Source: Aegilops tauschii subsp. strangulata (taxonomy: Eukaryota; Streptophyta; Magnoliopsida; Poales; Poaceae). From it: a stretch of 64,000 bases of DNA. Below are positions 34,222 through 45,448 of this stretch, piece after piece; within the stretch, counting starts at the first letter, position 1; every line of letters begins with the position of its first letter. The notes beneath the pieces were generated by a model, which was given only the letters and a program-made list of their open reading frames with translations, made no database searches and was not told the DNA's origin. The DNA is taken from contig NC_053040.3 in the NCBI RefSeq assembly GCF_002575655.3, positions 156,303,148 through 156,367,147 on the forward strand. The letters run 5' to 3'. Both the position numbers and the translations under genes were made by a program.

Positions 34222-34861
34222 GACGGATTTGCCCCCCCCCCCAAGACCAATAGTCAGGCACGTTGTGAATTGTCAGGAGGAGCTTAGGGTTGTTAGTATT
34301 TGCAGGTTGTGAATTGTGTTTTGTGTTGTGTATTTTGAGAGTACTGTCAGATATGAATGTCTTTTGAATTTCAGATTTGCAGTATTGAGCATATGAAGTA
34401 TTTTGTGAATTCTAGAGATCTATTTTTAGCACTTAAAAAAATGTAGTTTCATAGGAGTATAAAAGTACAGACAATGTGATTTTGAGAGAAGAAACTGCAA
34501 GTTTCAGTTTTAGATAAGAAACTCCAAGTTTAGTTTCAGATAAGAAACTGCAACTTTCAGAGGCAGAGAATTTATATTAACACGGCCTTTTCAAACAGTG
34601 TTAACATCATGCTGGAAGTTTTATTCATGGTCGAAACTGGAACTACCAGCCAGTTAACATCATGCTGATCAACATTCATGCATAGCACATCTTCATATGA
34701 TGCACGGTCAAAAAGATATGCTATTTTCAAAATGCCCACACAATGTCGAGTGTGCGAAAAACAGAGAAAACGAGGGACGAAGTTTTGGCAAGTGTAGGAC
34801 GTGGTGTGCGTAGATGACAATTGGGACCCACATGGTAATAAAGGCAGAGGCAAAAAATTTG

Positions 34862-34945
34862 GAGATATTTTCTTTGCACAGGTGGAATCGAACCCGGGCG
34901 GAACAGCTGTCGGGTAGTGTCACTCGGCCACTGGGCTAGTTCGGT
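34862..34945 (-). mobile_element. tRNA-derived SINE head or tRNA pseudogene
   Basis: On the minus strand TAGCCCAGTGG (34928-34938) matches a Pol III A box, and GGTTCGATTCC (34884-34894) matches a B box, 44 bases apart. A tRNA fold fails because the T stem beside the B box does not pair well. A tRNA-derived SINE head is therefore more likely than a tRNA gene. The 3' end of such an element was not found. Confidence 0.45.
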
Positions 34946-35361
34946 TGTTTCGTTACTAATAAGGGACTTCCTCAGGTGGTCGGATCTCCTCCCGCGCATT
35001 TGTGCGCTCGCCGCGACGCCGCTGTCTGCCGTTGTGAACATGCTGAACAAACGAGAGGAATCTGGAGAGGACTGTACGTGGAGAGGCAGACAGTCGGGAC
35101 CCACCAGGTCTATGGCCGTACGCAAGCAAGTGCCTCATCGAAAAAATACTTCCTCCTAATGCTATACTGACGTTGGGGCCCATGGGTTTGTCAACATAGT
35201 TACATTTTTTTAGGTGCTTCAACGTAGTTACTATAGGAGATAAATTCACAACGAAGCCAGGGAGCTGGCAGGTATCATTTATTATCACTGGGGCAGCAAG
35301 TTTCAGCTGGGTTTTGGGCTGCCCCGTCTAGGCTTTCTTTTTTAACATGCGCAGCCCACGA
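34946..35361. other. Interior of CACTA element, partial TIR copy
   Basis: At about 35070-35160 the series GGACTGTACGTGGAGAGGC, GTCGGGACCCACC, CGTACGCAAGCAAGTGCCTC repeats the inner right TIR (36440-36510 and 36710-36740). It mirrors the duplicated segment inside the left TIR. No gene is supported. Confidence 0.5.
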
Positions 35362-35445
35362 CCTCGGATGGGAGGTCCATAAGGTTGTTTCTATTTTCTT
35401 GAGGGCTGTCATGTATCGACCGGCCTATGGACCTCCCATCCGAGG
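35362..35445. repeat. Hairpin: 22-bp near-perfect inverted repeat
   Basis: Arms CCTCGGATGGGAGGTCCATA (plus AGG) at 35362-35384 and CCTATGGACCTCCCATCCGA (plus GG) at 35424-35445 pair over 22 bp with a single one-base bulge, leaving a 39-base loop. Outer words GCAGCCCA occur on both sides. It could be a small fold-back element or an RNA hairpin. Confidence 0.75.
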
Positions 35446-36147
35446 TTTTATTTTACCTAAAACATCGGCAGCCCAATTTATGTATTTTTTTGAAGAAAAC
35501 GCAGAGGTCTGTTCTAATTTTCTATATAAGAATAGGAACGCCTGGTCCAACTTATGTTTCCCTTCTAACTATATTATATATATTTAAATTATTTAATATG
35601 TTATTATATATTATTGTTATTGTCATCATATATTTAACAGATACTTAGATATGTAAGAAAACAATATCCCACATCTTGTTAACTTATAAAAATAATTTCT
35701 TAACAATAAAATCCTGGGTTTTTTTTGGCAACAAAAATCCTGGTGATTGTGTACAAAAGCTTGGTAAGATTTAAGGACCAATGTAATAATAAATCACTTA
35801 TTATTTAAATATATATATATAACAAAATCTTCAGCCGCTATTTATTTTTTGATAACATTGTTGTGCCCACCCCAACATTATAATTAGAATCAGCCCAGCA
35901 AAATCGTGTATTTCGAGAAAGTGCAAATGGCCTGTCAATTTTTAGGAAAAACATAAATGGGCCGCATGGACGCTACATTATTTGTTCACCCAGCCCAGCT
36001 AATGGACTGTAATTCAAAAAAAAGATCAAATGGACTGTAAATTCTACCCCACAAAAAATAGACTGTAAATTCTGAAAAAATGGGTTGAATACGTGCCACA
36101 TTTTTGGAGGCTGAAATGTGGGCCAATAGGCCGAAGCCAATGCAAGT
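35446..36147. other. AT-rich interior of CACTA element
   Basis: It is mostly A/T with ATATATAT runs at 35813 and 35573. Words such as GTGCAAATGGCC and AAATGGGCCGCATGG near 35920-35970 are common in grass intergenic DNA. No coding region is supported. Confidence 0.4.
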
Positions 36148-37722
36148 CATTGTCAACTTAGTCAACAAATGATTCTGACATCGTTAGCCGTTGGATTTAC
36201 ATCCAACGACCGGCATCCATCTTCAATCTCTCATCTTCTTCCTCCAGTGCCGCCGGGACCACCTGCTCCCGCCTCCTGCTGCTAGCAGCTCTGCTTAGCA
36301 CGCTTCACTGTGAAGCGCTACTCCACCGTTGGCCAGGCCATCCCTCCACCCCTCCACACCTCCTGTTCTTCTCCACCGTCGTCCACCGCCCTGGTGCTCC
36401 CGGCGCGGCGTGGTCAACGTGGTCAAGGAACGGCTTCCATCGGACGTGGACTGTACGTGGAGAGGCTGACAGCTGGGTCCACGGCCGCAGCAAGGAAGTG
36501 CCTCCTTATTACGTGCAAAATAATTATTCCTCCACCTGACAGCGGGGACCCACCGGACGGGCCACCGTATTTCGTGAAAAAAATGTTTCCCCTGACTGCT
36601 GGGGCCCACCAGCTACATCTTCGCACGCAAGGAAGTGCGTCCCGGGAAAAAACGATTCGCCCCCCTAACTGCTGGGACCCACCAGCTACATCTTCGCATG
36701 CAGGGAAGTGCCTGACAGTCGGGACCCACCTGGTCGAAGCGTACGCAACATTGTCATTCTCGTCGCGAACGTGTACATACATACTGGTCGATGTAGAGGC
36801 GCGCACGTGTCGTAGTAGAGGCGCGCACGTAGCATGTACACGTACGTACAACGGCCAGTGTGCAAGAAAGAAAATACGGCCACGTATGTACATACGGGCA
36901 GGGTCTCGAATGCCTACTCGCGCATACGTACGGCCAGGGCTCGTGTGCATGGCTGGGTCGGAACGGAGAAACTGCATCGTCGTCGTGTTCAAGGGGAGCC
37001 AACCGGCTGGGTCGAAACGGAATGCGTCGTCGTGTTCATCGGGAGGGCTTGGACGGAACAGCCGATGGAAACGAGGCCTGGCGTACCGTAGAACGGATGA
37101 AACGGCCTTGTGTTCGACCGGCCACGTTCAAAATTGGATCATGTTCATCGGGAGGGGTCTGGCGTACCGCAAAACGGAGGAAACGGACCTCCTACGGTCG
37201 AAACAGGGGTCCTGTTGATCGGGAGGGGTGTGTCGTACCGCAAAACGGAGGAAACGGACTTGTGTTGGAGCACTACGGTCGAAACGGGGGTCCTGTCCAT
37301 CGGGGGGTGTGGCGTACCGCAAAACGGGACTCCACGGGATACTGTTCATCTCCACCGTCAACCCCCTCCAGCCTCCACGGGCTACTGTTCATCCACCGTC
37401 GACCTCCTCCAACCTCCACCTGCGACTGTTCATCCACGGGCTCCTGTACATCCAGCCTCCACTGCGCGCTACTCCACCGGCTACTGTTCAACCAGCCCTC
37501 TCCACGGGCTCCTGCTCAACCACCCCTCCACAGGCTACTGTTCATCTAGCCCTCCACCTTCTACTGTTCATCCTGCCCTCCACGGGGTGGTCCTGTTCAT
37601 CCAGCCCTCCACGGGGTCTTGTTCATCCAGCCCAAACCGGCTCGATCGATCGGGGTCCTGTTCATCCAGAGGCAACACCACGGGGTCCTGTTCATCCACC
37701 CCCACCGGGAACTGTTCATCCA
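36148..37722 (-). repeat. Right terminal inverted repeat of CACTA element, inner part
   Basis: It is the inverse of 25652-27800. It starts at TTGTCAACTTAGTCAAC and continues through CTGACAGCGGGGACCCACC, ACGTACGTAC and the CTGTTCATC array at 37340-37720. It is cut at 37722 by the nested LTR element and resumes at 48955. Long ORFs across it on both strands result from the repeat array. Confidence 0.8.
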
Positions 37723-40700
37723 TGTGACGCCCCCGATTCAATCGTACACTAATCATGCACGCAAACGTGTACGATCAAGATCAGGGACTCACGGGAAGAT
37801 ATCACAACACAACTCTAAAACATAAATAAGTCATACAAGCATCATAATACAAGCCAGGGGCCTCGAGGGCTCGAATACAAGTGCTCGATCATAGACGAGT
37901 CAGCGGAAGCAAAAATATCTGAGTATAGACATAAGTTAAACAAGTTTGCCTTAAGAAGGCTAGCACAAATTGGGATACAGATCGAAAGAGGCGCAGGCCT
38001 CCTGCCTGGGATCCTCCTAAGTACTCCTGGTCGTCGTCAGCGGGCTGCACGTAGTAGTAGGCACCTCCGGTGTAGTAGGAGTCGTCGTCGACGGTGGCGT
38101 CTGGCTCCTGGGCTCCAGCATCTGGTTGCGACAACTAGGTAGAAAGGAAAGGGGAAAAGGAGGGAGAAAGCAACCGTGAGTACTCATCCAAAGTACTCGC
38201 AAGCAAGGAGCTACACTACATATGCATGGCTATATGTGTAAAGGGCCATATCGGTGGACTGAACTGCAGAATGCCAGAATAAGAGGGGGATAGCTAATCC
38301 TGTCGAAGACTACGCTTCTGGCCACCTCCATCTTGCATCATGTAGGAGAGAGTAGATGGTAAGTCCACCAAGTAGCATCGCATAGCATAATCCTACCCGG
38401 CGATCCCCTCCTCGTCGCCCTGTTAGAGAGCGATCACCGGGTTGTATCTGGCACTTGGAAGGGTGTGTTTTATTAAGTATCCGGTTCTAGTTGTCATAAG
38501 GTCAAGGTACAACTCCGGGTCGTCCTTTTACCGAGGGACACGGCTATTCGAATAGATAAACTTCCCTGCAGGGGTGCACCACATAACCCAACACGCTTGA
38601 TCCCATTTGGCTGGACACACTTTCCTGGGTCATGCCCGGCCTCGGAAGATCAACACGTCGCAGCCCCACCTAGGCACAACAGAGAGGTCAGCACGCCGGT
38701 CTAAATCCTATGGCGCAGGGGTCTGGGCCCATCGCCCATTGCACACCTGCACGTTGCGAACGCGGCCGGAAGCAGACCTAGCCTAGCAAGAGTTCCAGTC
38801 CAATCCGGCGCGCGGCGCTCAGTCGCTGACGTCACGAAGGCTTCGGCTGATACCACGACGTCGAGTGCCCATAACTGTTCCCGCGTAGTTGGTTAGTGCG
38901 TATAGACCAAATGGCCAGACTCAGATCAAATACCAAGATCTCGTTAAGCGTGTTAAGTATCCGCGAACGCCGACAAGGGTCAGGCCCACCTCTCTCCTAG
39001 GTGGTCTCAACCTGCCCTGTCGCTCCGCCACAAAGTAACAGTCGGGGGCCGTCGGGAACCCAGGCCCACCTCTACCGGGATGGAGCCACCTGCCCCTTCA
39101 GCCCCCATCTCCGAACAGTATCTTAAGTAATGTGACAGTATAAATTATATAGCATATGCCCGTGATCACCTCCCGAAGTGATCACGGCCCAATAGTATAG
39201 CATGGCAGACGGACAAGAGTGTAGGGCCACTGATGGAATACTAGCATCCTATACTAAGCATTTAGGATTGCAGGTAAGGGTAACAACTGTAGCAACAATG
39301 ACAGGCTATGCATCAGAATAGGATTAACGGAAAGCAGTAACATGCTACACTACTCTAATGCAAGCAGTATAGAGAAGAATAGGCGATATCTAGTGATCAA
39401 CGGGAGGTTTGCCTGGAACTCAGCCGAGAAGGAGGGGTCGTCAACACCGTAGTCGTACTGGGTAGTAGCGGCGTTGGTCTCGGTGTCTAGCGAGAGAAGA
39501 GGGGGAAGAAACAATAAATACAATGCCAACAAATGCATGACGATGCATGACATGACAAAGCGTGATGCTAGGGGTACCCAATCACGGTAGTAGGTGATAC
39601 CGGCGAAGGGGGGAAACATCCGGGAAAGTATCCTCGGTGTTTTGCGTTTTCGGACAGATGAACCGGAGGGGGAAAGTTGCGAGTTTGATAAGTTAGGGAT
39701 GTGTGGCGGACGAACGGGTTGTGTATACGGATTCGTCTCGTCGTTCTGAGCAACTTTCATGTACAAAGTATTTTCATCCGAGCTACGGTTTATTTTTATA
39801 TTAATTTTTAAAGATTTTATTCAATTTATAAATTATTATTATTTAATTCGAAAATGGTATTACTGCATCAGCATGACTTCAGCATGACATCATCAGTCAA
39901 CAGAGGTGTTGACTGGGTCAAGCTGACGCGTGGGTCCCATATGTCATTGACTTAGATTAACTAAGCATGTTAATTAGCTTAATTACATTGATTAGGTTAA
40001 CTAATTTTAATTAGCTTAGCTAAACAGAATTAATTAACTTAATTAATTAATTAATAATTATTTATTTATTTATTTTATTAACTTCTTTTTAAAAAATCAT
40101 TCCAGGGGCGTGGGCCCCTTGTGTCATTGGCCCATGGCCAAAGTTGGTTCGGGCACTGCAGGCGAAGCCCCAACCCGATTGGGCACTGGCCCAGGCGAAC
40201 GGTGGGGGGGCTACGGCCATGGCCGGGCGCCAGCGGCAGGCGGAGCCGGCGAGGTCAGAGGCGGAGCGGGGCATGGCGCGGGGAGGGGGTGCGCGGTTGT
40301 GAGGGTAGGGTGGCCGACGCGGGCGAGGCCGCGGGCGTTGGTGACCACGACCAGGCGCGCAGGGGAGGCCACAGCCGGCAGCAGCTCCAGCAGTACACGG
40401 GGTAGCGAGCACGGCGTTGACGCGACGAGGCGTGTGAGCTGCGTGAGGGAGACCGAGAGGAGAGGGGGAGGCGCTCACTGGGGTCGTAGGGTTCGGGCAG
40501 CGTGCGCGAGGTGGTCCGGCGAGGAGGAGACGAGGAGGACGGCAAGGCGGCGGCGAGGTCCGGCGACGGCGTGGCGGCTCCGGGGCGACGGCGGTGACGT
40601 GAAGGCGTCGGGGATGAGCGCCAGCAACGGGGTCGGCGACGAGCGACGAGGTGTGGCCGCGTCTTCAGGAGGGCGTCGCGCGAGGGAGAGGAGGGGCGAG

Positions 40701-41241
40701 GAGGCAATGGCGACGTGGTCCAGCGGAGGTGGCGGGATGGCGCCGGAGGTAGCGAACAACGACGGGGTCGCAGCCCCCGATCCAGATCGGGGGGAAGTGG
40801 AGCGAGTGGGGAGTGGGGGTTGGGGCGCGCTTAGGGTTTCGGGGGGAATAAGGGGAGTGCGGGAGGCTGCCGGTTGGGCCAGTGGGTCGGCCAGCTGGGC
40901 CGTCTGGCCCAGTTGGCCAGGGGGGCTCTTCTCTCCTTTTTTTTGTAGTTTTGTTTTCTGTTATTATTCTTTTCCCTTTTCTTTTTTTTCTCTACTGTTT
41001 TCTCATATTTCCAAAACATTATAGTTTTGGAAAAATGCATAGGTTGCACCTAATTTAGTAAACTTAATTATGTCACATTCCGAACATTTTTGTTTTGACT
41101 TTTGAAACTTTAACTATTTGACTTGATTTTAAATTTGAAATTTGAATGGGATTTGAACCATCGCAAGATTAACAACAGTAATCGTGGTGACGTGTCATCT
41201 TTAGCGGAGGGTTACTGTAGCTTAACTATCCGGGCGTCACA
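37723..41241 (-). repeat. 3' LTR of nested LARD-like element
   Basis: 3519 bp, TGTGACGCCCCCG to GGGCGTCACA, with inverted ends TGTGACGCC/GGGCGTCACA. It is a near-identical direct repeat of 45449-48954. An AT-rich zone (39960-40090) lies next to a GC-rich zone (40100-40880). The long ORFs in the GC-rich zone overlap on both strands and are composition effects. Confidence 0.93.
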
Positions 41242-41252
41242 ATTCTCCTCCA
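41242..41252 (-). other. Polypurine tract of LARD-like element
   Basis: The minus strand reads GTGGAGGAGAATT up to the 3' LTR. Its position agrees with minus-strand orientation. Confidence 0.65.
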
Positions 41253-44200
41253 CTACAAGAAATCTCGTCCCGAGATTTAAGAGGTGAAGTAAGGGGGAAT
41301 CTGGTTACGAAATTCTAATGAATCTTCTTGATCTTGGTTGCTCTTCCTGAAGTAGTTGATCCTCCTCGTTGATGTCTTTATTTCTCTGCTTCAGGTCATC
41401 ATGGTGAAGTCGGCATCCTTTCTTTGGAAACTCCATCGTACTTACGAAAGAATAAGGGGGTATTCCGGGAGAACGGACCTCTGCAAGGTTGATTATCTGG
41501 TAACTAACATCGGGAAAGGTGGCAGAAAGTAACTCTCGAACTGAAACTTAAGAAAATATCGAGAGCAAATTCAGAAGGTACCATGATGAATTTCAAGCCG
41601 GTAGGCAATCGTTCGATGCCTGAAACAAAGTGTAGAAGGGGTCCAAAGCAATGGGAATAAGTTTTGTGTCTGATACCAGAATTGATGATATCTCAGAAGG
41701 TGGCTCGTGAATTACTTATGAGGCCATGCGCGAGGAATAACTTTGGAAACAGGAGGGTGTAGGAGAGTCAGGTTTCGATCCCGTGGAACGATGGGTTATG
41801 GGCCCACCGTGTGGGTTAATAGCAGGAAGGCGCTAACATTTGCACGGTCAAGATAGCAAGGTATGTCGGAGAATAGCCTGTCAGTTTTGTTGGCAACAAC
41901 GTTGGTACCAAGGGCGAGGGACGAAGAGAACCATTTTCCTGCTCGTTGAAACAAGGCGGACCAATAGGCAAAGTTCTCGTCCATTGGTGGCTACCGGGAT
42001 ACTATCGACAAATGCAACAGGGTCTTACTGACACGGTTGTACACCAAGGTGTTCACATAAGCAGAAGAATATTACTGCTTAGATCATATGGATCACAAGG
42101 AAGGTTAAACAAATAAATGGAAGGAAAATGTGATCCTCAGATCAAATATAACAATGGAAAGGAAAATGTGTTTGACACATATACCAGGGGTATACCCTTC
42201 CCAAGGACAAGCAGAGCATGATATCCATGACAGGATATAATGTAGAAAACTTTTTAGGTAGGGGAGAGAAATTGCATGACATTACTCATACAACGGTGTT
42301 TGGATAATTGAGCAGGAAACATTTAGCATTGGGCTTCAAATATTCTTGTTGAAAATCGGAGTACCACAGACATGCTTCGAGATAGCATCGACATGGTCTT
42401 CAAGCAAAGGTCGGACTTTGGATACACAAAGGATTCATCAAGAACAACTTATGGAATAAGTCTTTCAATTTCCTCATGGAAGAATGGATAACCTTGCTGA
42501 AAAGGAAGCTATAACAATATGTCCTCCGGCCAGGTGTGCTATGCATGACATAGCCTTACCGGGTCATATAAAGACCAACATTATAACTCTTGGAAATATG
42601 TTCCAACCATCACATCTGACCGAGATTCAGATCTGATTGGTGTCACGATACCTCAGACTTAGGATGCCTGAGAAGAAAAGGTGCGGCACAATTTGACGAG
42701 ATGACATTGTAAGATTCTCGGGAAATGAACTATGGAAGCGAGTTCCAAAACAAGAGTTCATCAGTAAACCAACGAGAGGATGAGGAGGTGGCTGATGGAA
42801 TCAGTGACAATTCATCGAGATTAACAAAAGATGGATTTCCACAACTATGTGAACAAGGAGATAACATTTGTCAGAACAAATGGTATAATGATGTATGCTC
42901 GAGGAAAACATACACAATTAAACATTGGTTGAAAGGTGCACCCGAAATATGGGCTGGGTTGCATGACCAACGTCGGAATGGTGATTGAATAATCAATAGT
43001 CTAAGAATGAACGGCCGACCATTAACTTCAAAGCAATAGGGTTGCTAGAAGGGCAGGATCCAAACAGCGCCGCTCACTTGTTGGTACCCCGGTTGGAATC
43101 AACACGAGGACCCAAGAAAGAATGGTGATGGTGAGAAGTATCACCATACCAAGATTTCTTAAGAGGTGGTGAAATTCTCACAACATTGAGGACAAAAGAG
43201 ATGTTAATGTTCCAAGGTAAAGAAGAAGAATTGCTGGATAGCAAGGAACTCAAGGTATAACACCAAAGACGAACAAGCTTGTGTTGGTGGGAAGGCAATA
43301 AAGTGGTCGATGATAACACAGATCATCGAGGGCAAGGGTGGTATTTCTCATCATGAACTCAATCAATATCCTGGAAGAGCGCATAAGGTTGATGATGATC
43401 ACGACACATTTGTCGAGAGATTTCATGAAGATGTAATCAACCAGCAACGACATCAAGTCAAAGGAATGATGAAGCAGACGGTTATTGGAACCATGGGTAG
43501 GACACAAACTTGAAATCAAGCTTGTTGTTCAAGGTGAAATGGTATGAGAGGAAGATCGGCGTACGCTTAGCTCATCATCGAAAGTTGTGCTCCGGGGTTA
43601 AGGACCAGGTAGCACAGTTAAAATTTAGCACACTAATGATATAGCCGATCAGGCTAGGAATGACTTAAATGATTATTAAACTCATAAGCAACGAAAATTA
43701 CTTAGAGTTATTGAATCAGAGTGCGGACTCGATTCACTATTCGGTGTTCTCGGTTGACAAACAACCCAGAACCCATGAAGTGACAAAGACAAGGTAAGAT
43801 AGTACTTCATCAAAGTTTATAAGATGTAGTGCAATGGTAAGATATCCTCGAGATAATAGGGGTAATACTCAAAGGTAGATCATAATAGAGGTTGGGCAGG
43901 CGTATTGACCTGCAGAAGACAAGTGATTTAACTTGTCCAAGAAATGGTATTTAAAGGAGAACATGGTCGGAAACCACGATCATAAATGATCAAACCACGG
44001 ATACAAGATGAACTTATAACAAGGGGGTAATTATTTTTACGAGCAGCTTCCATGATAAGTTATACATCGTGTCCATGGGCATGAACGCAAGGTTCAAGGT
44101 CGACTCCCACTTCTTCAATGTATAACCTTCCATTCACTTCTCGCCTTGATAAAGGCATTAGTGTTGAAAGTTTTACCTGGTGAAATACCAGATGAGTATG

Positions 44201-45432
44201 ACTCGTGAAAACTTCCGAGTTCACACATATTAAGGAAGGCATAGGTTCAACCCGTCAGGGTATCATGGAAACATATACCACAAGCTTCAATAGTAAATAC
44301 CACCAGCTCGAAAACGGAGCATGGTTGAGAAAACAGAGGATACAATTTACCAAAGGCATGGTGTATCAGGGGAAGAGCTCAAGGTTTTGAGAATATGCAG
44401 GAACGGTCGGATAATAATCCACCAAAGGATCTGGCGGACCGCAAAGAAACTTATTTGAGTATATATGTTCAGCCAGAAGAAGAAATAATGCCAAGGCATC
44501 GGATTAAAGAAAAATCTGGATAATTCGAGACCTTAAATGCAAGGAATTATGATTTCCAAATTGGGGGATCAAAAGCAGATGCTCTGATCAAAAGACAAGT
44601 AAGTTGAATAGACTTAGAGGCACAAATGGTAGCAATTTGATTGGTCGACAACCAGCTCATGTTCAAAATGACGTCCGAGCCGGAAGGATAATTTTCAGGG
44701 AATAACTGATGATTGTGTGCATTCACACACATGTTGATCCAGCATGACCAGAATGTCGATCACAAAGTATTTTAATGAATATTGCTAGACATATGGAAGT
44801 AACCATTATGCAAGCAGGTAAAGAAGATCAAGAGCAATAGGCTACTGAGGATTTCGGAAGATCGAATGGCATTTCGAAGAATTTTGCAAAACACCTGAAC
44901 AACTAGGGATGAACGAATCCCCCGTAAGTGTGAGGAATTATTCATACATGTATTCATGAGGAAAAGAAGCTGCAAGGTAGCAGACCCAAAGGATTCTCGG
45001 AATATCCGAAGTATTTCAGGGTATCTTGTAATAACAAGAACAATTGGAAATGAAGTTATGGACAACAAGTGTATGTAGCTTTCCATAGGGATTTATCGGT
45101 GGCATGGATTTGCAACGGTGAAGGGCACCAGGGTCTCGGGGAAACATCGGAGAGTATCTTCAAAATTTTCTGGTGCAGCAGGCGGTCATCTGGACTGAAG
45201 GGGCTCTCTGGGAGAAGTATTCTCGAGAACCTAAAGTTAGATTTTAGAAAAATCATTTAACCCGAATAGAAGAGAGATCAGAGTCCCAGAGTATAGACGA
45301 GAAATAAAAGATCCTAATACCACCCAATGGCGACGTGGGCCCGTAAGACACACAGCCATGTTAGTAAAAGTTTTGCAATGTCTAGACTCGACTTCGCCAA
45401 GGAGTTAGAAAGGGGGATTCCAACAGGCAGTC
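41253..45432 (-). other. Internal region of LARD-like element, non-coding
   Basis: 4.2 kb rich in A and G on the plus strand, with no ORF above about 105 codons and no recognisable Gag, protease, RT, RNase H or integrase motif on either strand. It is a leader-like or decayed internal domain. I see no repeats or RNA genes in it. Confidence 0.75.
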
Positions 45433-45445
45433 GGCTCTGATACCA
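45433..45445 (-). other. Primer-binding site, tRNA-iMet type
   Basis: The minus strand reads TGGTATCAGAGCC three bases inside the 5' LTR boundary. Confidence 0.9.
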
Positions 45446-45448
45446 ACT

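Noticed and set aside
34862..34945. Functional tRNA gene
   Set aside because: A and B boxes are present but the T stem does not pair and no proper acceptor stem closes; a SINE head or pseudogene fits better.
40110..41024. Long Gly/Arg/Ala-rich ORF (304 codons)
   Set aside because: It lies inside a GC-rich part of an LTR, is matched by equally long ORFs on the opposite strand, and recurs altered at 47834-48661 in the partner LTR.
41242..45448. CRISPR-like or satellite array in the LARD interior
   Set aside because: No regular repeat unit was seen; similar short words are due to A/G-rich composition.
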